Made by a program: the position numbers and the translations under genes. This document shows, in pieces, positions 1-5,854 of a stretch of DNA of 5,854 nucleotides. Within the stretch, counting starts at the first letter, position 1. Each line of letters begins with the position of its first letter. The notes below the pieces were generated by a model. That model saw nothing but the letters and a program-made list of their open reading frames with translations. It ran no database searches and was not told the DNA's origin. The DNA is from Bacteroidales bacterium (GTDB lineage: Bacteria; Bacteroidota; Bacteroidia; Bacteroidales; Dysgonomonadaceae). Where the stretch lies: assembly GCA_012728155.1 (NCBI GenBank), contig JAAYFR010000070.1, positions 1 through 5,854 of the forward strand, written 5' to 3'.

Positions 1-807
1 AGAAAATCGAAATCCACCCTTCTCATGTTAAGCAAGGAGGGGGGGATGGACATCGAAGAGGTGGCGCACACTTCACCGGAGAAGATCCACAAATTTGTGA
101 TTGACCCTTCGATAGGTATCCCCGATTACTTGGCGCGTGAAGCAGCATTTAAACTGTTCGACGAGATCCAACAGGTACGGCAGGCAGCTCCAATCTTCCA
201 GAAACTCTATAAACTGTTTGTGGCTACCGATGCCTCTCTGGCAGAAATCAACCCGTTGGTCCTTACCAAAGAGGGGGATATCATGGCCATCGACGCAAAA
301 ATGACATTCGACGACAATGCACTTTTCCGTCATCCCAAAATAGCAGCACTCAATGAGCCGACCGAAGAGGAGAGAAAAGAACAGAATGCCAAAAGCAAAG
401 GGTTCAGTTATGTAAACCTCGGTGGAGAGATCGGTTGTATGGTGAATGGCGCAGGACTGGCAATGGCCACGATGGACATGATAAAACTCTACGGCGGGAA
501 TCCTGCCAATTTCCTTGATATAGGTGGCAGCTCCAATCCCACAAAGGTGGTTGAGGCAATGAAGCTACTATTGAGCGATCGGAATGTGAAAGTGGTGCTG
601 ATCAATATTTTTGGTGGGATTACCCGGTGCGATGATGTGGCAAGGGGGTTATTGGAAGCTTTCAAGCAGTTAAAAAGTGATATCCCCGTCGTCATCCGGC
701 TCACCGGAACCAATGAGAAGGAGGGGCGCGCATTACTTCAGGGATCCGGTCTGCACGTTGCCGACTCCATGGGAGAAGCTACCCAAAAAGCGGTATCCAT
801 GTGCTGA
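1..807 (+). CDS. sucC: Succinyl-CoA synthetase (ADP/GDP-forming) beta subunit, 5'-truncated by window edge
   Basis: This is the beta subunit of succinyl-CoA synthetase, which binds nucleotide and works with SucD in the cytoplasm to interconvert succinyl-CoA and succinate with nucleotide phosphorylation. The frame is already open at base 1, so the start lies upstream. By matching motif spacing to E. coli SucC (388 residues), about 115 N-terminal residues are missing. The visible 268 codons hold the end of the ATP-grasp fold and the C-terminal CoA-ligase domain. EINPLV (Asn at fragment residue 84) and AIDAKM (Asp at 98) are 14 residues apart, like the E. coli Mg-binding Asn199 and Asp213. GCMVNGAGLAM (145-155) and INIFGGITRCD (201-211) are family signatures. 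The first ATG in the window (25-27) is internal Met, not a start. sucD follows after 100 bases, as expected for an operon. ATP versus GTP preference cannot be told from this part. Confidence 0.96.
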   Translation, partial: RKSKSTLLMLSKEGGMDIEEVAHTSPEKIHKFVIDPSIGIPDYLAREAAFKLFDEIQQVRQAAPIFQKLYKLFVATDASLAEINPLVLTKEGDIMAIDAKMTFDDNALFRHPKIAALNEPTEEERKEQNAKSKGFSYVNLGGEIGCMVNGAGLAMATMDMIKLYGGNPANFLDIGGSSNPTKVVEAMKLLLSDRNVKVVLINIFGGITRCDDVARGLLEAFKQLKSDIPVVIRLTGTNEKEGRALLQGSGLHVADSMGEATQKAVSMC

Positions 808-814
808 TGGCACC

Positions 815-844
815 AATGTGACAATAAGGCTAATGTGGCAATAA
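815..844 (+). repeat. 13-base imperfect direct repeat in the sucC-sucD spacer
   Basis: AATGTGACAATAA (815-827) and AATGTGGCAATAA (832-844) differ at one base and start 17 bases apart. They lie just after the sucC stop and before the AT-rich heptamer stretch. I see no hairpin capacity or known operator match. Bacteroidales intergenic DNA often carries short words of this style, but that is recollection, not a search result. Confidence 0.6.
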
Positions 845-861
845 AAATAATATGGATAATG

Positions 862-896
862 AATTTTCAATTTTAGTTTTTCATTTTCCACTTTTA
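862..896 (+). repeat. Degenerate 7-base tandem repeat (about 5 units) upstream of sucD
   Basis: Thirty-five bases divide into five 7-base units: AATTTTC, AATTTTA, GTTTTTC, ATTTTCC and ACTTTTA. Each has a T-run core that recurs about every 7 bases, with one core displaced by a base. The array ends 11 bases before the sucD ATG, so it would form part of the leader between the two operon genes. It resembles the AT-rich heptameric intergenic repeats common in Bacteroidetes. Any function is unknown, and a simple low-complexity spacer is an alternative reading. Confidence 0.5.
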
Positions 897-907
897 ATGA
901 AAAAAAG

Positions 908-1774
908 ATGAGTATTCTGATAGACAACAATACCCGGGTGATTGTACAGGGGATAACCGGTCGCGATGGCGGTTTCCATGCATCCAAAATGAAAGCTTAC
1001 GGCACCCATGTAGTGGGTGGAACCTCCCCCGGCAAGGCGGGTGAACTGGTGGACGGCATTCCTGTGTTTAATACGGTAAGAAATGCGGTAGAGGAGACGG
1101 GTGCCAACACGTCAGTCATCTTTGTACCGGCTGCTTTCGCAAAAGATGCCATGATGGAGGCTGCAGATGCTGGCATAAAACTCATTGTCGCCATCACAGA
1201 GGGAATAGCAACACTCGACGTAATAGAAGCATATCACTATATCCAACGGAAGGGGGCCCATCTTATCGGTCCCAATTGTCCCGGTCTGATCTCTCCGGGA
1301 AAAAGCTTGGTAGGGATTATGCCTTCCATGGTCTTCAAAGAGGGGGGTACCGGTGTAATCAGCCGTAGCGGTACCCTTACCTATGAAGTGGTTTACAATC
1401 TCACCGAGAAAGGGATGGGACAATCTACCGCGGTGGGTGTAGGAGGTGATCCGGTGGTAGGGCTCTATTTCATCGAGTTGTTGGAGATGTTCGAGCATGA
1501 TCCTGCAACCGATTCCATCGCATTGATCGGCGAAATCGGGGGCGATGCCGAAGAGCGGGCCGCCGCCTATATCAAGGAGCATGTCACCAAGCCTGTAGCA
1601 GTATTTATTGCCGGCCAGCAGGCACCCCCCGGAAAGCAGATGGGGCATGCCGGTGCCATCATCTCCAGTGGAGGTGGTACTGCTGCCGAAAAGATAGCCG
1701 CTTTCGAGGCTGTAGGAGTGCCTGTAGCCAAAGAGCCCAGCCAGATACCGGATTTATTGAAAAGAAAGATTTAG
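908..1774 (+). CDS. sucD: Succinyl-CoA synthetase (ADP/GDP-forming) alpha subunit
   Basis: This is the alpha subunit of succinyl-CoA synthetase. It binds CoA and carries the phosphohistidine that relays phosphate between succinyl-phosphate and the nucleotide bound by SucC. The 288-residue length is normal for the family. The N-terminal CoA-binding Rossmann domain shows GITGRDGGFH (15-24). GPNCPG (121-126) and the GVISRSGTL stretch mark the ligase domain. The active-site histidine is His247 in MGHAGAIIS, and Glu209 in GEIGG matches E. coli Glu208, which contacts the phosphohistidine (E. coli His246); both are offset by one residue. The catalytic set is therefore intact. The ATG at 908 follows A-rich sequence (GAAAAAAAG) without a Shine-Dalgarno motif, as is usual in Bacteroidetes, and gives the expected N-terminus. 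It is probably co-transcribed with sucC. It converges with the GH109 gene, and the two stops are 28 bases apart. Confidence 0.97.
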   Translation: MSILIDNNTRVIVQGITGRDGGFHASKMKAYGTHVVGGTSPGKAGELVDGIPVFNTVRNAVEETGANTSVIFVPAAFAKDAMMEAADAGIKLIVAITEGIATLDVIEAYHYIQRKGAHLIGPNCPGLISPGKSLVGIMPSMVFKEGGTGVISRSGTLTYEVVYNLTEKGMGQSTAVGVGGDPVVGLYFIELLEMFEHDPATDSIALIGEIGGDAEERAAAYIKEHVTKPVAVFIAGQQAPPGKQMGHAGAIISSGGGTAAEKIAAFEAVGVPVAKEPSQIPDLLKRKI

Positions 1775-1802
1775 AGGAGTGAAATAGAGAAGATCCTTCA
1801 AA

Positions 1803-3230
1803 TCAATCCACAAACGCATGCCTGAATCCCTGAATTTTATTCCAGTTGCCACGGGTAAAGTCGGGCACTTCCACCGACATATTGTTGTTCTCAATTGAGA
1901 TACGGCTCAACTCGGCAAGGCTGCACCATTCCGCCAGGTCGTACACATCCATGTCCAACGGCAATCCGTTTCTTAGGCAATAGATCAGACGGTAATCCAT
2001 GATAAAGTCCATCCCTCCATGGCCGCCCACCTCTTTGGCTTTCTCTTCCAGTTCGCGGTGGATACGGTGTTTATACTTCCCCATCAACGCATCACACTCC
2101 TCTTTCGAAACGAAGTTGTGGGCACTCAGATTCTCGTGGTCGGGCAGATCGCCCTCTGCCAGCACATCCCCTTGAAGGGCATAACCCTGGGTGGGGTACT
2201 TGTTGGCAAACCCTTTCGTTCCGCTCACCTGATACATACGGGTGTAGGGACGCGGTGACGCCACATCGTGCTGGATATGGATCGTTTTCCCTTTCTCGGT
2301 ACGGATCATGGTCATGGTGTGTTGACCGTTGGCGAACATATAGGCACTGTCGCGCTCCACTCCCCGTTTTTCGATCAGGTATTCGGGAATATTCACCGCT
2401 TTGGTATCCATTGCCACCAACGTGTTCAGCTTGTCACCACGATGGATATCCAATGCCTGTGAGGCGGGTCCCATACCATGCGTGGCATAGACATCACCCC
2501 GGAACTCCTTGTTGTACTTCATCCGCCAATCACTTTCATAGGTGTTCCAGAAATCTTCCAGTTGATGGATATAGGCTCCTTCGGTATGGAGCACCTCGCC
2601 AAAAAGACCCTGTTGGGCCATGTTCAACGTGGTCAATTCAAAGAAATCATACACACAGTTCTCCAGCTGCATGCAATGTTTCTGCGTCCGTTCGGCGGTA
2701 TTCACCACCGCCCATATCTCTTCCAAAGTCATTGCGGCAGGCACTTCACACGCCACATGTTTGCCCTGTTCCATGGCATAAAGCATCATCATCGTATGAT
2801 GTTTCCAGTCGGTAGCAATATAAACCAGATCGATATCCTCGCGCTCGCACAGTCCCTTCCACGCATCCTTACTTCCGCTATAGGAAGCAGCACGCGGTAA
2901 GCCGGCCCTCTCCAGAATTGCTTGTGCCTTCTCTACCCTATCTTCGTGTTGGTCACACAAAGCCACGATCCGGGTTCCGGGGATATGGGTGAAACGTTGT
3001 ACGGCACCCGGACCACGCATACCCAATCCGATAAATCCGACGCGCACCGTGTCGATCTTCTCGGCCACTAAGCCCAATACATCTTTCTGTCCTGCCGGTC
3101 GTTCGGGTACTTCCGTCCGGATGGCTTGGTATTTTCCATCTTCTCCTTTTCTTCCCTGTCCGCCACCGGTGCAGTGCAACAGGAAGAGTGAAGCCATCAA
3201 TATGGCTAACGTTGTCAATTTTTTTTGCAT
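1803..3230 (-). CDS. Gfo/Idh/MocA-family lipoprotein, GH109 (alpha-N-acetylgalactosaminidase) type
   Basis: This is a 475-residue NAD(P)-dependent Gfo/Idh/MocA protein most like glycoside hydrolase family 109, whose founding members remove alpha-N-acetylgalactosamine by an NAD-assisted redox-elimination mechanism. The N-terminus is a lipoprotein signal: KK, a hydrophobic core (residues 8-18) and a lipobox LLHC with Cys20. Export and envelope anchoring are therefore likely, and no acidic surface-export tag follows the Cys. The Rossmann fold starts near residue 62, with GLGMRG (68-73) as the dinucleotide loop. EVP (162-164) sits where related oxidoreductases have EKP. RGDVYATHG (244-252) holds Tyr248 and His251; His251 probably matches the catalytic-site histidine of the Elizabethkingia enzyme. 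HGGMDF (404-409) is another conserved block. An in-frame TAA at 3243-3245 supports this start. No SusC/SusD or other glycan gene adjoins it. The fold and family are fairly firm, but the substrate is inferred. Confidence 0.85.
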   Translation of the reverse strand: MQKKLTTLAILMASLFLLHCTGGGQGRKGEDGKYQAIRTEVPERPAGQKDVLGLVAEKIDTVRVGFIGLGMRGPGAVQRFTHIPGTRIVALCDQHEDRVEKAQAILERAGLPRAASYSGSKDAWKGLCEREDIDLVYIATDWKHHTMMMLYAMEQGKHVACEVPAAMTLEEIWAVVNTAERTQKHCMQLENCVYDFFELTTLNMAQQGLFGEVLHTEGAYIHQLEDFWNTYESDWRMKYNKEFRGDVYATHGMGPASQALDIHRGDKLNTLVAMDTKAVNIPEYLIEKRGVERDSAYMFANGQHTMTMIRTEKGKTIHIQHDVASPRPYTRMYQVSGTKGFANKYPTQGYALQGDVLAEGDLPDHENLSAHNFVSKEECDALMGKYKHRIHRELEEKAKEVGGHGGMDFIMDYRLIYCLRNGLPLDMDVYDLAEWCSLAELSRISIENNNMSVEVPDFTRGNWNKIQGFRHAFVD

Positions 3231-3295
3231 AAGAATCTCTATTTAGTGTTGTTACTTTACATCGATCCCCTTTTAATCCCCTATCTTTAGAATCA

Positions 3296-3721
3296 TTAGA
3301 ACTCCTTCAGCACCTCATCACCAAGGGATTTTGCCTTGGCAACCGAATATGGGTCTGCTGCATTAATTGAGTAGGCAGACTTATCGGGCAGAACCAACTC
3401 GATACCCGATGGCACTCTATTGGGATTGGAAATCCTATCTCTATTTTCAAGGTAGATATAGACCCAAAACTCACGATCTCCAAAGATATCCTCCGCCAGC
3501 AACCGCAAGGTTTTACCTTCCGGAAGGGGGGCCTTTTTCAATTCCCGAGGGATAGCAATCTCCAATTCGGTTTGTGAAGGAGTATCCGGTTGTATTACGA
3601 AGGGCGTTACCGGTGATGTTGCCAAATATTCCACCTCCGGAGGTGCTTCTAACTCCACTTGCGGGGCTACGAACTCCTTATCGGTTTTCCTCCCCCTTGA
3701 AAAAAAAAAGTACTGCCACAA
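3296..3721 (-). pseudogene. C-terminal LysM-like part of the HU-domain membrane protein, displaced to the +1 frame
   Basis: This frame encodes the extracytoplasmic half of the protein begun at 4328. The real contribution starts at about base 3700 and gives 134 residues. A proline- and acid-rich linker comes first, then a LysM-like module from LPEGKTLRLLAEDIFGD to IELVLPDK, with the NPNRVPSGIEL pattern typical of LysM ends. A conserved-looking tail follows (DPYSVAKAKSLGDE). LysM-like modules generally bind peptidoglycan or mediate envelope interactions, but no ligand is shown here. It is unlikely to be an independent gene. It contains no ATG, the frame is closed by TAG (3722-3724) just upstream, and its only possible start is a TTG (3719-3721) inside the membrane-helix code. 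It therefore depends on a frame change within 3678-3721. Sixty-five bases separate its stop from the GH109 start downstream. Whether it is dead or expressed by slippage is open. Confidence 0.75.
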
Positions 3722-4328
3722 CTATGGCTACCCCTCCCACAATTGGAATCCAAACTGACGCCACTTTTTTATTGTTCTTCTTTCCTCGGCGAGAACGGAA
3801 CCGGGGGGGAGAGTGTTCAGGTTTCTCCGAGACAACCGGTTCCTCTGCTTCCTGTAAAAGGATAGGCTCATCCTCAATTGGTTCAACCTCTATAGATAGT
3901 GGCTCGGGGGAACGATCCTCCAGCTCTTCTTCAATTATAACTTCTTGGATATCGGGAAACTGCACACCCTCATTCAAGAGTGTCGGTTCGAAATGCGAGA
4001 ATGAGCTATTGACCTCGTGATACAATGTATCATCGGGAATAAAACCGACAGGCACTACCGAGTCCTCTCCCTTATCCGCAGAATGGTCTTCAAACACAAT
4101 CTCTACCGAAGGCGGCATCAGGTATCTCTCTTTGACTTCCAGATCCACTAAGATATATTCCGGTTGGATATCGGTTTTCAGCGTACCGAAATGATCGATG
4201 GTCACCGGATTACTCATTTTTAATTCACCGCTCACGATCTCCCATATCGTTCCGATAACAGCAGATATTTTTTCTTCCGGCCACTCAAGCCGTTTGGTCA
4301 CTTCAACAATTAAATCTTGGTAAGTCAT
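3678..4328 (-). CDS. HU-domain single-pass membrane protein, N-terminal part; frame broken right after the membrane helix
   Basis: These 216 codons encode a divergent HU/IHF-fold domain (residues 1-85) with the DHFGTLKTD signature (45-53). The DNA-contacting arm lacks the usual GRNPxTG motif, so DNA binding is uncertain. SHFEPTLLNEGVQF (111-124) resembles a motif after the HU domain in other Bacteroidetes proteins of this type. A strongly acidic linker (about 125-172), a basic stretch RFRSRRGKKNNKK (176-188) and one membrane helix (about 190-210) follow. The basic patch predicts the HU domain in the cytoplasm. The frame ends after only KGEENR. With one T fewer in the 10-T tract, it would continue into the LysM-like part to give about 343 residues. 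The ATG at 4326-4328 is fixed by an in-frame stop five codons upstream. It follows rimO by 51 bases on the same strand. Its function is unknown; tethering of nucleoid and envelope is a speculation from the architecture. Confidence 0.8.
   Translation of the reverse strand: MTYQDLIVEVTKRLEWPEEKISAVIGTIWEIVSGELKMSNPVTIDHFGTLKTDIQPEYILVDLEVKERYLMPPSVEIVFEDHSADKGEDSVVPVGFIPDDTLYHEVNSSFSHFEPTLLNEGVQFPDIQEVIIEEELEDRSPEPLSIEVEPIEDEPILLQEAEEPVVSEKPEHSPPRFRSRRGKKNNKKVASVWIPIVGGVAIVVAVLFFFKGEENR
3700..3709 (-). other. T10 homopolymer (coding strand) at the frame break: candidate slippage site
   Basis: Ten consecutive T on the coding strand (A on the plus strand) encode the end of the membrane helix, LFFF. 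A GGGGG run (3692-3696) lies three bases further on. Both reading frames are open only between 3678 and 3721, and this tract is the longest homopolymer there. Nine or twelve T would join the HU-helix part to the LysM-like part. The required shift is +1 (or -2), which a standard -1 ribosomal frameshift would not give. Confidence 0.75.
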
Positions 4329-4342
4329 AGTTGTACAATTTC

Positions 4343-4363
4343 AGATTCAAGATTCAAGATCAT
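4343..4363 (-). repeat. 7-base tandem repeat upstream of the HU-domain gene
   Basis: On the plus strand AGATTCA (4343-4349) is repeated exactly (4350-4356) and followed by a partial copy AGATCAT (4357-4363). It fills the middle of the 51-base spacer between the rimO stop and the HU-domain gene start, so it is probably in the transcribed leader. The period matches that of the array upstream of sucD, although the word is different. Confidence 0.6.
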
Positions 4364-4379
4364 TTTTTCCACGCAAAAT

Positions 4380-5681
4380 TCAGAACTTACCCACCGTTCC
4401 CATCAGATCGAAAGGCATCGCACCATTGATTTTCACGTTATAAAACCGGCCGGTTTCCAACTTGCGGGTCTTATCAACCAATACCTCCCCGTCCACCTCG
4501 GGCGAGTCGAATTCAGTACGGCCGACATAAAAATCGGGATCTTCCCGGTCGATTATCACCTTCATGGTTTTACCCACCTTCATCTCATTCACCGACAGGG
4601 CAATTCCCTCCTGCAGTTCCATCAGCCTGTGCATCCTTTCCTGCTTCACCTCCGCCGGCACATCATCAGCATAATGTTTGTCGTTATAGGTACCCTCTTC
4701 GTGTGAATAGGGAAACGCCCCCAGTCGCTCAAAGCGGGTCTGTTCCACGAAATCAAGCAGTTCGAGCCAATCTTCTTCCCTCTCACCGGGATGTCCCACC
4801 ATCATGGTAGTACGCAGATGAATACCCGGCACCTCATCCCGAAAACGCTGGATCAGATCGATGGTCTGCTGTTTGGTAATGTTGCGCCGCATTATCTTGA
4901 GCATAGGGTCGCTGATATGCTGCAACGCGATATCAAGGTAGTTGCAGACATTCTCCCGTTGCCGTATCACCCGCAACAGATCGGTCGGAAAATGAGCGGG
5001 ATAAGCATAATGAAGTCGAATCCACTCCACCCCTTCTATATCTGAAACCCGCTCTACCAATTCCGGCAACCTCATCTGCCGATAGAGGTCCACTCCGTAA
5101 TAGGTCAGGTCCTGGGCAATAAACTGGAACTCCTTCACCCCTTTACCCACCAACTGCCGCACCTCTTCTACGATCTCCTCGATGGGGCGCGATTTATATT
5201 TTCCGGTGATCAATGGGATGGAGCAGTATGCACAGGTTCTGTCGCACCCTTCCGATATTTTCAGATAGGCGTAATGGGGAGGGGTGGATAACAACCGGTC
5301 GAATTCCCACTCTTTATAATATGATTTACCGAGATCTTTGATCAGCCCTCTCCAGTCGAATTTACCATAGAACCCGTCCACCTCCGGAATTTCCGCCAAC
5401 AACTCTTCCCTATAACGTTCGGAAAGGCACCCCATCACGAACAATTTCTTGAGTTTATTCCGTTTTTTTGCTTCCGCAAAAGCGAGGATCATATTGATCG
5501 ACTCCTCTTTTGCATCGCCGATAAATCCGCAGGTATTGATCACTGCAATATCGCCACGTGGTGTTTCGGGATCATGTTCCACGGTATATCCGTTGGCAAC
5601 CAGCTGTCTCATCAACAGTTCCGAATCGACAAGATTCTTCGAGCAACCCAGCGTAACGACATCTATCCTATTATTGACCAT
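4380..5681 (-). CDS. rimO: Ribosomal protein uS12 (S12) methylthiotransferase RimO
   Basis: This is a radical-SAM enzyme that adds a methylthio group to the beta carbon of the conserved Asp of ribosomal protein S12 (Asp88 in E. coli numbering). At 433 residues it is normal for the family. The N-terminal MTTase domain has the auxiliary-cluster cysteines Cys13 (TLGCSKN), Cys51 (NTCGF) and Cys85 (MGCLSER). The radical-SAM motif CDRTCAYC supplies Cys146, Cys150 and Cys153 in the CxxxCxxC pattern. A TRAM domain occupies about residues 365-430. TLGCSKNLVDSE and the overall length favour RimO over MiaB, the tRNA-modifying relative. An in-frame TAG directly before the ATG fixes the start. It is preceded by CAAAATAG rather than a Shine-Dalgarno motif. 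It lies 51 bases after ftsY and 51 bases before the HU-domain gene on the same strand, consistent with one transcription unit. All key cysteines are present. Confidence 0.96.
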   Translation of the reverse strand: MVNNRIDVVTLGCSKNLVDSELLMRQLVANGYTVEHDPETPRGDIAVINTCGFIGDAKEESINMILAFAEAKKRNKLKKLFVMGCLSERYREELLAEIPEVDGFYGKFDWRGLIKDLGKSYYKEWEFDRLLSTPPHYAYLKISEGCDRTCAYCSIPLITGKYKSRPIEEIVEEVRQLVGKGVKEFQFIAQDLTYYGVDLYRQMRLPELVERVSDIEGVEWIRLHYAYPAHFPTDLLRVIRQRENVCNYLDIALQHISDPMLKIMRRNITKQQTIDLIQRFRDEVPGIHLRTTMMVGHPGEREEDWLELLDFVEQTRFERLGAFPYSHEEGTYNDKHYADDVPAEVKQERMHRLMELQEGIALSVNEMKVGKTMKVIIDREDPDFYVGRTEFDSPEVDGEVLVDKTRKLETGRFYNVKINGAMPFDLMGTVGKF

Positions 5682-5732
5682 CTATTCTATTTTGCCACAG
5701 CTACACATATCATTCTCCAATTTCCGAAGGGG

Positions 5733-5854
5733 TTACTCTCCAAATAGGGAATCGACAAACTCTCGCCTACGAAATACCTGCAGGTCTTCCATCCCTTCAC
5801 CCAGACCGATATATTTCACCGGAATTTTGAACTGGTCAGAGATGCCGATCACTA
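5733..5854 (-). CDS. ftsY: Signal recognition particle receptor FtsY, C-terminal 39 codons (window edge)
   Basis: This is the end of the SRP-docking GTPase that delivers ribosomes translating membrane proteins to the Sec translocon. Only the last 39 codons are visible. They contain the conserved end of the NG domain: DQFKIPVKYIGLGEGMEDLQ, then FVDSLFGE and a TAA stop at 5733-5735. The IGLGEG..DL element is characteristic of SRP-type GTPases near the N/G interface, and the KYIGLGE...FV.SLF pattern fits FtsY better than Ffh, which carries a further M domain after this point. The start and most of the GTPase lie beyond the window. It is the upstream gene of the minus-strand cluster, and rimO starts 51 bases after its stop. 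Confidence 0.92.
   Translation of the reverse strand, partial: VIGISDQFKIPVKYIGLGEGMEDLQVFRRREFVDSLFGE

Noticed and set aside
897..911. Four-codon frame (MKKR) ending in an ATGA overlap with the sucD start
   Set aside because: Too short to separate from chance in an A-rich leader; the ATG at 908 alone gives the normal SucD N-terminus.
1112..1648. 178-codon open frame on the minus strand inside sucD
   Set aside because: It is fully antisense to a strongly conserved gene and its translation shows no recognisable domain. It is an open shadow frame.
1789..1799. GAAG-ATC-CTTC palindrome between the convergent sucD and GH109 stops, considered as a terminator
   Set aside because: A 4-base stem with a 3-base loop and no T-run is too weak to support a terminator call.
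2255..2815. 186-codon plus-strand open frame opposite the GH109 gene, and a 140-codon one at 2478-2900
   Set aside because: Both are antisense to a gene with intact signal peptide, Rossmann and GH109 motifs. Their composition (rich in His, Pro, Ser and Cys) is typical of shadow frames.
3231..3295. Search for a Bacteroides-type promoter (TAnnTTTG with an upstream TTTG) before the GH109 gene
   Set aside because: No matching element is visible on the minus strand in this 65-base spacer. An 11-base-period ATCCCC pair (3265-3270, 3276-3281) is present but has no known meaning.
4317..4706. 129-codon plus-strand open frame opposite the end of rimO
   Set aside because: It overlaps the conserved TRAM-domain code of rimO on the other strand and has no recognisable domain.
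4329..5732. Two spacers of exactly 51 bases on either side of rimO, considered as a possible duplicated element
   Set aside because: The sequences of 4329-4379 and 5682-5732 show no similarity, so the equal length is probably coincidence.

Overview
The window looks like a chromosomal core region of a Bacteroidetes bacterium, most likely order Bacteroidales (a Dysgonomonadaceae/Porphyromonadaceae-type genome is my guess from protein style, not a demonstrated placement). The reasons are these. The gene order ftsY - rimO - HU-domain membrane protein is familiar from that group. There is a GH109-type lipoprotein. Starts are preceded by A-rich sequence rather than Shine-Dalgarno motifs. The intergenic spacers carry short AT-rich 7-base repeats of a kind common in these genomes.

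Layout. Plus strand, 1-1774: the C-terminal two thirds of sucC (beta subunit of succinyl-CoA synthetase; its start lies before the window), a 100-base repeat-bearing spacer, then complete sucD (alpha subunit). Together they form the enzyme that interconverts succinyl-CoA and succinate with nucleotide phosphorylation. Minus strand, 5854 down to 1803: the last 39 codons of ftsY (SRP receptor), complete rimO (ribosomal protein S12 methylthiotransferase), an HU-domain membrane protein gene split into two reading frames at a 10-base T tract, and a Gfo/Idh/MocA-fold lipoprotein of the GH109 (alpha-N-acetylgalactosaminidase) type. sucD and the GH109 gene converge with 28 bases between their stops. 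Coding density is high. No stretch over 300 bases lacks a gene, and I see no tRNA, rRNA, insertion sequence or CRISPR array.

The most interesting locus is 3296-4328. A degenerate HU-fold domain, a long acidic linker, a basic patch and one membrane helix are encoded in one frame. A LysM-like extracytoplasmic domain follows in the +1 frame. The second part has no ATG codon and opens only from a TTG inside the membrane-helix code, so the two parts are best read as one gene of about 343 codons. They are separated by a T10 run (coding strand) whose shortening by one base restores the frame. This could be a sequencing error, a recent inactivating mutation, phase variation, or productive transcriptional slippage. 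The sequence alone cannot decide, but the position is striking because the shift decides whether the anchored HU domain carries a periplasmic domain.
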